Origin: an uncultured Collinsella sp.
Lineage (GTDB): Bacteria; Actinomycetota; Coriobacteriia; Coriobacteriales; Coriobacteriaceae
Direction: 5' to 3'
Assembly: GCA_900757505.1 (NCBI GenBank)
Contig: CAAEOE010000048.1
Span: 1-64,000 of the forward strand
Length of the DNA: 64,000 nt
Shown: positions 34,957-45,200 of the stretch, one piece after another
Numbering within the stretch: position 1 is the first letter of the stretch
How the letters are laid out: each line of letters starts with the position of its first letter
Translations under genes and position numbers: made by a program
The notes under the pieces: generated by a model
The model's database searches: none
Told to the model about the DNA's origin: nothing
Seen by the model: the letters and a program-made list of their open reading frames with translations, nothing else

Positions 34957-35011
34957 TTGAAACGCTTTAACAATTTTGACGTTCTCACGCGTTTTTTGTT
35001 TCAAAAGCGTT
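34957..35011. promoter_or_regulatory. Paired inverted AACGCTTT/AAAAGCGTT sites upstream of fucO
   Basis: TTGAAACGCTTT (34957-34968) and AAAAGCGTT (35003-35011) are inverted relative to each other about 40 bp apart in the promoter region of the dehydrogenase. Half-sites with a central CG resemble LacI/CcpA-type operators, but neither fits a cre consensus exactly. Tentative. Confidence 0.35.
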
Positions 35012-35070
35012 AGGATGGGACTCATAGCGTGGGGTGTAATGGATGCCCCGCACACGATGGGAGGCTATCA

Positions 35071-36237
35071 ATGGCTAATCGTTTCGTTCTCAACACCATC
35101 TCTTATCATGGTTCCGGCGCCATCAAGGAGATCCCCGGCGAGCTCCAGCGTCGCGGCTACAAGAAGATCTTCGTCTGCTCCGACCCCGATCTGGTCAAGT
35201 TTGGCGTTACCGCTAAGGTGACCGACGAGCTCGACGCCGCCGGCATCGCATGGAGCCTCTACTCCGAGATCAAGCCCAACCCCACCATCCAGAACGTCAA
35301 GGACGGCGTCGAGGCCTTCAAGGCCGCCGAGGCTGACGCTATCGTGACCATCGGTGGCGGCTCCTCCATGGACACCGCCAAGGCCATCGGCATTATTATC
35401 AACAACCCCGAGTTCGCCGATGTCCGTAGCCTCGAGGGCGTTGCTCCCACCAAGAACCACGCCGTGTTCACCATCGCCGTGCCGACGACCGCCGGTACCG
35501 CTGCCGAGGTGACCATCAACTACGTCATCACCGACCCCGAGAAGGTCCGCAAGTTCGTGTGCGTCGACACCAACGACGCCCCCGAGGTCGCCGTCGTCGA
35601 CCCCGACATGATGGCTTCCATGCCCGCCGGCCTGACCGCTTCCACTGGTATGGACGCTCTTACCCACGCCATCGAGGGCTACACTACCAAGGGTGCTTGG
35701 GAGCTCTCTGACATGTTCCACTTTGAGGCTATTAAGCTGATCAGCGAGAACCTGCGTGACTCCGTCGCCGAGGCCAAGTCCGGTCAGCCCGGCTCCGGCC
35801 GCGAGGGCATGGCTCTTGGTCAGTATGTCGCCGGCATGGGCTTCTCCAACGTTGGCCTGGGCATCGACCACGCCATGGCTCACACCCTGTCTGCTCACTA
35901 CGACACCCCGCACGGCGTCGCTTGCGCCATGCTGCTGCCGATCGCCATGGAGTTCAACAAGCCGGTTTGCGCTGAGCGCCTGGCCAAGGTTGCCATTGCC
36001 ATGGGCGTTGACACCACGGGCATGAGCACCGACGAGGCTGCCGACGCCGCTATCGCCGCCGTCAAGCAGCTTTCCGCCGACGTGAACATTCCGCACGTCT
36101 GCGAGGCCATGAAGGCCGACGAGATCGAGGTTCTGGCCAAGGACGCCATGGCCGACGCTTGCTTCCCGGGCAACCCGCGCGAGGCGACGCTCGACGACGT
36201 CATCGAGCTCTTCAAGAAGATCTGCCCGGCTGCCTAG
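35071..36237 (+). CDS. fucO: Iron-containing alcohol dehydrogenase, lactaldehyde reductase type
   Basis: 388 aa from the ATG at 35071 (GGGAGG upstream). Group III alcohol dehydrogenase: NAD-binding GGGSSMDTAKA, PTTAGTAAEVT, and the metal-binding cluster DALTHAIEGY and DHAMAHTLSAHYDTPHG with the expected Asp and three His ligands. Most like FucO, which reduces L-lactaldehyde to 1,2-propanediol, but related butanol/ethanol dehydrogenases share these motifs. Codon use is strongly biased to C-ending preferred codons, suggesting high expression. It is monocistronic with a strong terminator. Confidence 0.88.
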   Translation: MANRFVLNTISYHGSGAIKEIPGELQRRGYKKIFVCSDPDLVKFGVTAKVTDELDAAGIAWSLYSEIKPNPTIQNVKDGVEAFKAAEADAIVTIGGGSSMDTAKAIGIIINNPEFADVRSLEGVAPTKNHAVFTIAVPTTAGTAAEVTINYVITDPEKVRKFVCVDTNDAPEVAVVDPDMMASMPAGLTASTGMDALTHAIEGYTTKGAWELSDMFHFEAIKLISENLRDSVAEAKSGQPGSGREGMALGQYVAGMGFSNVGLGIDHAMAHTLSAHYDTPHGVACAMLLPIAMEFNKPVCAERLAKVAIAMGVDTTGMSTDEAADAAIAAVKQLSADVNIPHVCEAMKADEIEVLAKDAMADACFPGNPREATLDDVIELFKKICPAA

Positions 36238-36290
36238 CCCAGTTTGGTGGTCCTTCGCCCGTAGGTGTATGGTCTTTTGACGTGCCGCTG

Positions 36291-36323
36291 GCCCCGCCGT
36301 GCTACGCACGGCGGGGCTTTTTG
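36291..36323 (+). terminator. Rho-independent terminator after fucO
   Basis: Perfect stem GCCCCGCCGTGC/GCACGGCGGGGC with loop TAC, followed by TTTTTTG. Confidence 0.93.
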
Positions 36324-36398
36324 TGCTGCGTCGATGCCCTGAGACGGACAAAACCAAGGCGTACTGCCCGCTGCGGATAGGTGGTGCACTTCCCTGCG

Positions 36399-36632
36399 TG
36401 CATTTTTGGGAGTATTCAACAAGCTCTTAAAAATGCATAACGTTGTGAATGGGCGGTAGTGATCTGCAGGCGCCCATCGACAGCCATTGTGGGCGGGCTA
36501 TCGATGAGTGGAGGGGGTTGTTACTGAGTTTCTGCTTTGCGACGACCTGCAACACTGCTGTAACCGCGTCGTTTTGTCGTTCGTGGTGGGGCCGTTGGGG
36601 CCCACGGTGCTGAATACTCCGTTTTTTGCACG
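36399..36632. repeat. Family E element, copy 2 (234 bp)
   Basis: Ends TGCATTTTTGGGAGTATTC and GAATACTCCGTTTTTTGCAC match those at 17981-18213, and total length differs by one base. The interior is mostly different but also contains hairpins such as GGGGCC/GGCCC at about 36588-36603. Confidence 0.75.
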
Positions 36633-36841
36633 GTCCAAGGTGGGGCACCCTGAGACGAAGCAAAAAGATGCCTTATTTCTATGCAAATACCAATAGGATT
36701 TATGCAAGATTGAGATTGTAAACCGTGCACGTGCACAAAACCGGTGCGGGGACGTCTGGAGGCGGCTCGGCTCCTGGGGCATTGCACGTGCAGAACGGTT
36801 AAAATCGGGACTCGGTCTTAGTTTTACTTGGAAGGATGCAT

Positions 36842-37885
36842 ATGACTTCTAATATTGATGCTTCTCTAGAGGAGACGCTCTCCTATATCGCAGGACAGCT
36901 TAAGACGCTGACTTCTATTGCTTCGCCTACCGGCTATACTCGTGCGGCGACTGATTATCTGATGGAGACCCTGCGCGATATGGGGTTTGGGCCTGAGCGT
37001 TCTAATAAGGGTAACGTGCTCGTTGAGCTTGGCGGCGAGGGCGAGCCGCTTGTGTTGGCGAGCCATGTCGACACCCTGGGCGCCATGGTGCGTTCCATTA
37101 AGGACAATGGCCGCCTGCGCCCCACGACGCTCGGTGGGCATCAGTGGTCTACGGCCGATGGCGAGAACTGCACCGTCTACACGCGCGACGGCAATGTCTA
37201 CACGGGCGTGGTTCTTAACACCGAGCCTTCGGCGCACGTGGCCGACGAGCCGGTCAAGACCATCGAGAAGAACATGGAGATCTTGCTCGACGAGAACGTC
37301 GACAGCAAGGACGATGTGCTCGAGCTGGGTATTCAGACCGGCGACATCATCGCTATGGATCCTCGCACGACGGTGACGGAGAGCGGCTACATTAAGAGCC
37401 GCTTCCTGGATGACAAGCTATCGGCCGCCATTTTGCTGGGCTTGGCGCGTGCCGTCGCCGCTGGCGAGATGACGCTTTCGCGTAAGGTTTCGCTGCTCTT
37501 TACCGTGTACGAGGAGGTGGGCCACGGCGGCGCCTTCGTGCCGGCCGACACGCGCGAGATGATTAGCGTTGACATGGGTTGCGTGGGCGATGACCTGGGC
37601 TGCACCGAGCGCATGGTGTCGATCTGCGCCAAGGATTCGGGCGGTCCGTACAACTACGACCTGGTGACCACGCTGTCCAATATCGCGCGCGAGCTTGAGC
37701 TCGATTACGCTATCGACGTGTACCCGCATTACGGCTCGGACGTTGAGGCCACGCTTTCCGCCGGCTACGACATCCGTCACGGCCTGATCGGCCCCGGCGT
37801 GTACGCGAGCCACAACTACGAGCGCAGCCACATGGACGGCGTGCGCAACACTTACGAGCTGGTTCGCGCCTACGTTCAGCGCTAA
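36842..37885 (+). CDS. M42-family metallopeptidase (FrvX/glutamyl aminopeptidase-like)
   Basis: 347 aa. The ATG at 36842 lies 6 nt after TGGAAGG; the ATG at 36836 would abut it. The binuclear zinc peptidase residues are visible: ASHVDTLG (first His/Asp), SRFLDDKLS (bridging Asp), TVYEEVGHGG (catalytic Glu pair), SVDMG and ASHNYERSH (last His). It trims N-terminal residues from peptides in the cytoplasm, usually as a dodecameric shell. It is preceded by a family E element and followed by a family B hairpin shared with mnmA. Confidence 0.92.
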   Translation: MTSNIDASLEETLSYIAGQLKTLTSIASPTGYTRAATDYLMETLRDMGFGPERSNKGNVLVELGGEGEPLVLASHVDTLGAMVRSIKDNGRLRPTTLGGHQWSTADGENCTVYTRDGNVYTGVVLNTEPSAHVADEPVKTIEKNMEILLDENVDSKDDVLELGIQTGDIIAMDPRTTVTESGYIKSRFLDDKLSAAILLGLARAVAAGEMTLSRKVSLLFTVYEEVGHGGAFVPADTREMISVDMGCVGDDLGCTERMVSICAKDSGGPYNYDLVTTLSNIARELELDYAIDVYPHYGSDVEATLSAGYDIRHGLIGPGVYASHNYERSHMDGVRNTYELVRAYVQR

Positions 37886-37936
37886 CGATGCAGCGGCCTC
37901 GGCTGATACGGCAGTACCGACCGAGGCCGTCCTCTC

Positions 37937-38007
37937 TAAGTTGCGGTGAAATAGGGACTGTTTGGCGGTTTTAAACGCTTAAACAGTCCCTATTTCACCG
38001 CAACTTA
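37937..38007. repeat. Family B long hairpin, copy 3
   Basis: Perfect 27-base arms (containing GTTGCGGTGAAATAGGGACT) around a 17-nt loop. It lies between two convergent genes, 51 bp after the peptidase stop and 14 bp before the mnmA stop, so it could end both transcripts. Confidence 0.94.
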
Positions 38008-38021
38008 TGAAGGGGATGGGG

Positions 38022-39122
38022 CTACTTGATGGCTGCCGTAACGGTGCCGCCGCCGAGGACGATGTCGCCGCGGTAGACTACAACGGCCTGGCCGGGGGCG
38101 ATGGCTCGCTGCGGCTCGTCAAAAGTCAGCAGCATTTGTCCGTCGGCGCCACGTGTAAGGGTCGCTGCCTGGTCCTTTTGACGGTAGCGGTACTTGGCGC
38201 CCACGCGAATGCCGCCGTCATCGAGCTCTGCCTCCATGCGATCGGCAGGGGCGCTCCAGATCCAGTCATTGGCCGTGAGCGCCGCGGCGATCAGGTCCTC
38301 TGCCTCGCCCAGATGCACGGTGTTGTTGACGGCGTCGACGCCCGTTACGTACACGGGGTGCGCCATCGCGACGCCCAGACCCTTGCGCTGGCCTATGGTA
38401 TAGCGCAGCGCGCCGTTATGGCGTCCGACCACGCTGCCGTCGCGCCATACAATATCGCCCGGCTCGGCGGCATGTCCGCAGCGGCGCTCGATATAGCCCG
38501 CGTAGTCGCCGTCTGGAATAAAGCAGATATCCTCGCTTTCGGCCTTCTGGGCGTTGGTAAAGCCCTGCTCGGCGGCTATGCGGCGCACGTTGCGCTCTTT
38601 GTCTAGGCCCGCCAGCGGAAAGATCGTGTGCGCCAGGCGCTCCTGCGTAAGCGAATACAAAAAGTAGCTCTGGTCCTTTTTGGAATCTTCGCCGCGATGT
38701 AGCTGCCAGGTGCCGTCTGCCGCCTGGCTTGTTTTGGCGTAATGTCCCGTTGCGATGTAGTCGCAGCCCATGTCCAGCGCCGCATCGAGCAGCGCGCCAA
38801 ACTTAATGTGGCGGTTGCAGATAATGCACGGGTTGGGCGTCAGTCCCTCCTGGTAGGCGTTCACAAAGCGCTCGATAACGTTGCGGTCGAACGTCTGCTG
38901 CAGGTCGAGCACATGATGGGGGATCCCCAGACGCTCGGCGACGGCCTTTGCGTCGGCGATGTCGCGGTCGACCTTACTCATGCCCGTGATGGGATCGGGT
39001 GCGGGGCAGGTGAGGCGCATGGTGGCGCCGACGCATTCGTAGCCCTGGCTTTTGAGCAGGTACGCGGTCACGCTGGAATCGACGCCGCCGCTCATGGCGA
39101 CGAGCACGCGCTTGTTGTGCAT
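38022..39122 (-). CDS. mnmA: tRNA-specific 2-thiouridylase MnmA
   Basis: 366 aa. PP-loop ATP-binding motif SGGVDSS at 11-17, first catalytic cysteine in [13 protein letters not shown] (near 100), second in [12 protein letters not shown] (near 200), and GQRKGLG. It adds sulfur to U34 of Glu, Gln and Lys tRNAs using ATP. It lies downstream of cysK on the same strand, separated by a terminator, consistent with a shared connection to cysteine-derived sulfur but separate transcription. Start ATG at 39122 with GGAGAACCTCC upstream. Confidence 0.96.
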   Translation of the reverse strand: MHNKRVLVAMSGGVDSSVTAYLLKSQGYECVGATMRLTCPAPDPITGMSKVDRDIADAKAVAERLGIPHHVLDLQQTFDRNVIERFVNAYQEGLTPNPCIICNRHIKFGALLDAALDMGCDYIATGHYAKTSQAADGTWQLHRGEDSKKDQSYFLYSLTQERLAHTIFPLAGLDKERNVRRIAAEQGFTNAQKAESEDICFIPDGDYAGYIERRCGHAAEPGDIVWRDGSVVGRHNGALRYTIGQRKGLGVAMAHPVYVTGVDAVNNTVHLGEAEDLIAAALTANDWIWSAPADRMEAELDDGGIRVGAKYRYRQKDQAATLTRGADGQMLLTFDEPQRAIAPGQAVVVYRGDIVLGGGTVTAAIK

Positions 39123-39151
39123 GGGGAGGTTCTCCTTGGTGGCATGTGGCC

Positions 39152-39190
39152 AAAAAAGAAAAGCGGCGCGGGAGGCTGGTTCCGCGCCGC
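39152..39190 (-). terminator. Minus-strand terminator of cysK
   Basis: Stem GCGGCGCGG/CCGCGCCGC; on the minus strand it is followed by TTTTCTTTTTT. It separates cysK from mnmA. Confidence 0.88.
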
Positions 39191-39303
39191 AGACATTGTA
39201 GCAAGTTCGGACGTCTCGTGGGACACCCTAACGAGATGAGCTCAGGCCGCCAGAAGAGAGGGTAGACCGGCGTGCCTTGGGCCTATCGACAAGTGACGGG
39301 CCC

Positions 39304-40242
<939 letters not shown>

Positions 40243-40495
40243 GGTGAACCTCCAAAGTGTTCAAATGACTGGATACCGTGTGGTTTTACGGTGTGTGTAG
40301 CAGCGAAACCCACAAACCTTATGGGTTGTTCGTTTTGCTGTTGGCAAGCATAGTAGACAGTAAAGCCTAGTAACGCAATAGGAAATAGAAGATTATTACG
40401 AGTCGATTAACCATCTTGACCGGAACGGGTATTTTCAAAACCAATATTTCGGCTAGAATTTCTACGGACTAAATGACCGAAAGGCAGCACTATAC
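40243..40495. promoter_or_regulatory. Divergent promoter region cysK / rrf2
   Basis: 253 bp with no gene. Toward the regulator it contains TTGACC at about 40418 and a TAGAAT hexamer at about 40455, followed by TTCTACGGACTAAATGACCG before GAAAGGCAG. A/T-rich ACCAATATTTCGG near 40440 resembles sites bound by Rrf2/CymR regulators. Tentative. Confidence 0.4.
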
Positions 40496-40924
40496 ATGTT
40501 GGTTTCTACTAAGGGCAGATATGCCCTGCGCGTTATGGTCGATCTGGCCGAGCACCAGGCAGCCGGTCGCATCCCGCTCAAAGAGATCGCGGCGCGACAG
40601 GGGATTTCCGAGAAATATCTCGAGAACATTTTGGCTACGCTCGTGCGCGCCAACATGCTCTCGGGCATGCGCGGCAAGGGCGGCGGCTATGTGCTCACGC
40701 GCCCGCCCGAGCAATACACGGTGGGCGAGATCTTGCGCCTGACCGAGGGCAGTCTGGCGCCGGTCGCCTGCCTGGATGGCGACTGCAAGGGCTGCTCGCG
40801 ATCTGATGAGTGCCCCACGCTCGACGTGTGGAAGAACCTGGACAAGCTCATCAACGACTACCTCGACGGTGTGACGCTCGATCAACTTGTCGCTCCCAAC
40901 CATGGCTACGACTACGTCATCTAA
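40496..40924 (+). CDS. Rrf2-family transcriptional regulator (IscR/CymR-like)
   Basis: 142 aa. N-terminal winged helix typical of Rrf2 (MLVSTKGRYALRVMVDLAEH, ISEKYLENILATL, GKGGGYVLTRPP). Cysteines at 92, 97, 100 and 106 lie in the region where IscR binds an iron-sulfur cluster, so redox or Fe-S sensing is possible. CymR proteins lack these cysteines, so despite being next to cysK this is closer to IscR-type sensing. It probably controls cysK and sulfur/Fe-S genes. Confidence 0.9.
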   Translation: MLVSTKGRYALRVMVDLAEHQAAGRIPLKEIAARQGISEKYLENILATLVRANMLSGMRGKGGGYVLTRPPEQYTVGEILRLTEGSLAPVACLDGDCKGCSRSDECPTLDVWKNLDKLINDYLDGVTLDQLVAPNHGYDYVI

Positions 40925-40991
40925 CCCACACCTGCATTTGGGGACGGGGTGGAAATGGTAGATTTTCTCGCCCTTTGAGACTTGGCAAATA

Positions 40992-41030
40992 AGAAGGCCG
41001 CCCATTTTTGCGATGGGCGGCCTTCGTTTT
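40992..41030. terminator. Bidirectional terminator
   Basis: Stem AAGGCCGCCCAT/ATGGGCGGCCTT followed by CGTTTT and preceded by AA-rich sequence. It lies between the convergent Rrf2 and holin-like genes. Confidence 0.88.
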
Positions 41031-41065
41031 GGGCTGTTGAGACGGACACGGCCGGAATGGCCGTT

Positions 41066-41431
41066 TTAGTCCTCGGCGATGCTGTCGAGGATGCTGCGCG
41101 TGATGGACACCAGGATGCTGCCCATAAAGGCCGATCCAAAGCTGGCGATGGAGATGCCGACGCCCAGCAGGTTGACCGACAGGTAACTCGCGAGCTCAAG
41201 CATAAAGCTGTTGACGACAAGCTGGAAAATGCCCAGCGTAATGATCGTGAGCGGCAGCGAGATGACCGTGAGGAACGGTTTGACGAACGAATCGACAATG
41301 TTCAGGAACAGTCCCACAAAGGCAAAGCAGACCCAGGTCTCGGCAAAGCCGAAGGGTTGGATACCGGGGACGAGGAACGTGGCGATCGCGATGGCGATCG
41401 AGGTGAAGAGCCAGTTAAGCATAAAGCGCAT
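41066..41431 (-). CDS. Holin-like 4-TM membrane protein (PF04020 type)
   Basis: 121 aa, almost entirely four hydrophobic segments, with motifs FVGLFLNIVDSFVKPFLTVISLPLTI and FQLVVNSFMLELA that match the so-called phage holin family 4 membrane proteins. These are chromosomal proteins of unknown function found in most bacteria. No phage genes are near, so the name should not be read as prophage evidence. It ends in SILDSIAED. Confidence 0.88.
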   Translation of the reverse strand: MRFMLNWLFTSIAIAIATFLVPGIQPFGFAETWVCFAFVGLFLNIVDSFVKPFLTVISLPLTIITLGIFQLVVNSFMLELASYLSVNLLGVGISIASFGSAFMGSILVSITRSILDSIAED

Positions 41432-41755
41432 GGCGTGAATCCTTTCTTGCGCCGGGATTGCTGGCGTCGCGTGAAGCGGCTTACGGCGGCGACCTGGATG
41501 GTTGCGCGGGCGCGCCGCGGTGTTTGGGCGCCCATTGTCTCAAATATTCGTGGAGCTTACGTGCGCATATGGTTTCTAAACGGCGTTCGTCCTGAAAAAC
41601 GCGCCGCTGGCAGAGAGTCTTGTCGCTTTAGTTTGGTGGTGTGCTACACTGCTACGGGCAAAAGCCACAGGCGTTGCCCTATTGCATAGAACGGGCGAAC
41701 GATGCCCGATGTCAGTATCAACTTCGATGCCTTTTGGCGGGTTTGGCGGTGATCG
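41432..41755. other. 324-bp divergent intergenic region with hairpins
   Basis: Toward the plus strand it shows TTGTCG (41620-41625) and TACACT (41645-41650) as a possible promoter with a 19-bp spacer. Two hairpins follow (GGGCAA/TTGCCC at 41657-41680; CGGGC/GCCCG at about 41693-41709) in the leader of the YerC-like gene. No coding region was seen. Confidence 0.45.
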
Positions 41756-42055
41756 ATGAATATCGAGAACATGTTTGACAAGCCTGATGTCAAGCAGCTG
41801 GTCCACGCATTTAGCCTTTTGGACGACGAGAAGGATATCCAAGCGTTTTTGACCGATATCTGCACGCCGCGCGAGATTTGCGACCTTTCTCAGCGTTTGC
41901 AGGTTGCGCGCTATTTGGACGAGGGCGAGCCTTATGTTGAGGTTCAGGCCCGTACCGGCGCTTCGTCCACCACGGTGAGCCGCGTTTCAAAGGCGCTGAA
42001 CGGCGAGTACGGTGGCTACCGCAAGATCCTCATTAAGTTGGAGGATGGCGAGTAG
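41756..42055 (+). CDS. YerC/YecD-family TrpR-like protein
   Basis: 99 aa. Helical, with a TrpR-like DNA-binding region: TPREICDLSQRLQVARYLDEG followed by helix-turn-helix YVEVQARTGASSTTVSRVSKAL. YerC proteins share the TrpR fold but lack the tryptophan pocket; in Bacillus and actinobacteria they are small regulators of uncertain target. The ribosome binding site is poor and the gene has a structured leader, so expression may be regulated after initiation. Confidence 0.9.
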   Translation: MNIENMFDKPDVKQLVHAFSLLDDEKDIQAFLTDICTPREICDLSQRLQVARYLDEGEPYVEVQARTGASSTTVSRVSKALNGEYGGYRKILIKLEDGE

Positions 42056-42081
42056 GCCAGCGACAACATTGAATTACGAAG

Positions 42082-42106
42082 AACCGTCCCTCCGGGGGCG
42101 GTTTTT
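42082..42106 (+). terminator. Rho-independent terminator after the YerC-like gene
   Basis: AACCGTCCC/GGGGGCGGTT stem with a short loop and a TTTTT run. Confidence 0.82.
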
Positions 42107-42239
42107 ATATGCCTGCAATCGGCTGGTGCGTTGGGTTCAGGTTGCTTTGTACCAAAAGATGGAACTGCGGTGGCAATGTGTCCGCTTGGGCGGGTAGGAT
42201 GGATGCATTGATTATTGCGAACGGTTTGAGCGGAGGACC

Positions 42240-45200
42240 ATGCCTGTTCGAATCTATACCACCAATGCCGGCACGGATTTGAGCGATGCCGAGTCGGCGC
42301 TGCTTGCCGACCTTATTGCCCGTCACGGGCGTGCCGTGTTGCTGGCACCAACGTTTGCCGAGCTCGATCTGTGCCGTCATGATGCGGCGGAAGCCGGCAT
42401 TTCGCTGGGTATCGACTACAAGACACCCGCATCGTGGCTTCGCTCGCTTTGGGAGCTTTTGGGCGACGGGCGAGGTTTCGTCGACAACCTGCAACGTCAG
42501 ATGCTGTTTTCGGATATGATTGCCCGCCGCGACGATGCCGACCTGCAGCCGCTTTCGCGTGGCCAGGGCACGGTGCGCATGCTCGCGCGCATGGCCCGCG
42601 ATGTGCTGCCGGGTGTGGCGGGGACGACGGCCGAGCGATGCGGTGGCAACAATTGCCAGCCTGAGCCAAAAAGCGATGCCGAGGCTCGTGTGTTTGAGCT
42701 TTTGCGTGCCTACGCGGGCGGTTTGGACCGTCGAGATATGGTCGAGCCCTGCGAGGCAGCCGACATTATGGCCGGTGCCCTGGCCGATAGCCTGCCGGCG
42801 TGCGCCCGCGCCGTATGCGTGCGCGGTACCACGTCGTTTACGCACGGTCTACTCGAGCTGCTGTCTGCCGTGGCGAACAATGGGGGAGAGGTCGTCGTGC
42901 TGCTTGCCCGCGAGCAGGCGGCGATGCGCGAGGAGCTTGCCACGGCATTTGATGCCCGCGGTGTGCTGTTTGAGATCGCGCCGCTGGGGGAGGACGCCGT
43001 CGCGTCTGATGTCGCTTGCGGGGCCGCCGCTCAGCCTGCCTTTATTGAGGTCGCCGGCCCCCATGCCCGTGCTCATGTCTATGCGGACGCCATCGATAAG
43101 TTGGTGAAAGCGCACAAGGAGTCCAAGGCCGATAAAGCTACTGCAACGCCCGCCGACCCCGTGCGCGTGCTCGTCGTTTCTGCCCGGGCACCCCAGCTGT
43201 TCGGCGAGCTCGCCGCCCGTTTGGCGGCGCGTCACATTGCGGCCGAGACGACTGAGTTCACGGCGTTTTCCCAGTCCATCGCGGGCAGGCAGTTTACGGC
43301 GCTCGCCAACCTGATCGAGCGTATGAAAGCCGCCGACGAGGGCACCGCTTCCAAGACTGAGTGGTGGCCCGCGCCGGAGCTTACCGACTGGATCTACAGT
43401 CCGCTTTCGGGCGCTGATGCCGTCAATGCCCGTACCTTCGATAAGAATATGCGTCTCTCGCGCAGCAAGACTACCGCGGGCGTCAAGAGCCTGCTGCAGA
43501 GCGTTCAGGGCCAGGTGAGGGGCGCGCGCAAGGCGACGAGCGACGATAACTGGTTTAAGAACGTACCGTGTGTGGTCTCGGACGTGTTCCAGGCGCTGTG
43601 GCGTGACAAGCCCGTGACGGCGCTTAAGGCCATGCTTGCCGTTGCCGAGGCGTTGCCCGATCGCGCTCTAGGCGGCCTTGACGGCCAGGCCCGTCGCCAG
43701 GCAGAGACGGCTTTGCTGCACCATGCCATCGACATCCTTATGAACGATGCTCGCGCGCTCGACGTGTCGCAGGCGGCGACCGTGCCCGTGCTCGACGGCG
43801 TTCGTACCAAGGTGGACAAGCGCAGCACCGCATACGATTACGTGACCTACGAGGTCGACCGCACGCCGCGCGCCCAGGTGCGCTTTGCGTCACTTGCCGA
43901 TGCGGCAGCCCTGCGCCCCGCCAGCTACGATGCCGTGCTGTTTGCCGACGTCGACCTGGACAGTTATCCGCTCTCACATGAGGAGGGCCCGCTGGCCACG
44001 CTGACGGCCGAGTTAGATCGCAGCGGTGTGACGCTTGAGCCCGCCGCCTTGTTGCGCGTGCGCTTTGGCCGTGCAATGCAGGCGGCGAACGGTCCGCTCG
44101 CGCTCGCCCGTGTGACCCACGATCGTCAGGCACGCGAGTGCTATCCGGCGGCCGTGTGGACCGAGTTGCGGGCACATGCCGAGGCCGCTGGCGCTGTCAA
44201 GCCCACGCGCGTGGGCGAGGGCGATATCATCGCCGACTTTGATTCCGCGGCAGGCGAAGGTCTTAGGCGCGAGCGCGTGACCTGCGAAGCTCCTCAGCAT
44301 CTGAGCGATGAAGCCATTCCGTATCTGGTCCTGCGCCGTCGCGATGGTGAGGGCGAGGATGCGCTGCTGGTGCCGCGCCTGACGTCTGCCTCGCAGATCG
44401 AGGCCTATTCGACCTGCCCGCTATGCTGGTTCGTCTCGTACCGCGTGAAGCCTCAGTCGATCGACGCCGGCTTTGGCAATATGGAGAAAGGCAACTTTGT
44501 CCACGACGTGCTGGAACACCTGCACGCCCGTCTGCCCCAGGAGGGCATGGAACGTGTGACGCCCGAGAACCTGCCACGTGCTCAGGAGCTGCTGCGCGAG
44601 GTCTTTGACGAGACCTTGGCCGAACATGCCTCCAAGCGTGGCAACGAGGGCCCGCTCGTGCCGCTCTCTCCGGTAGAGGAGCGCCAGGTGGCCGAGATTC
44701 TGCCGCAGCTGGAGGGTGTGCTTGCCTATGAAGCCGAGGCGCTGACGCCTTTTGCTCCGCGCTACCTGGAGTTTGCCTTTAACGATCTTAACGTTGAGTA
44801 TGCCGGCTGGCCGCTCGGCGGGCGCATCGACCGCGTGGACGTGGACGCCGAGAATCGTGCCGTGGTGATCGACTACAAGCATCGCACGGGCGTTGAGGAG
44901 TTTAAGCTCGCCGACCCTACGGTGCGCGACGAGGAATCGGGTGAGGCCGCCATCGACGACCCGCGCTGGTTGCCGCCACATACCCAAACGCTCATCTACG
45001 CCCAGGCCATGCGCCGGGCGCTGGATCTGGACACCCGCGCGGCACTCTACTTTTCGACCAAGGGCGGCAAGCCGGCGTTGCGCGGTGCCGCGAGCGCCGA
45101 GCTGCTCGAGGAAGAGCGCGGCGACGGTCGCATCCCGGGCCTTAAGAAAGGCTTCCCCGGCGAGGGTGGCAGCATGGACTTCGACGCCCTGCTCGATCGC

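Larger units (their letters stand above)
36238..36841. other. 604-bp intergenic region before the M42 peptidase gene
   Basis: After the fucO terminator it contains the second family E element (36399-36632) and an A/T-rich tail (about 36660-36710) similar to that after the first copy. It then runs into the leader of the peptidase gene with GGAAGG at 36830. No coding region was recognised. Confidence 0.6.

Noticed and set aside
41066..41431. Prophage remnant because of the holin-like label
   Set aside because: The protein belongs to a chromosomal membrane family named holin only by resemblance; no other phage genes are nearby.
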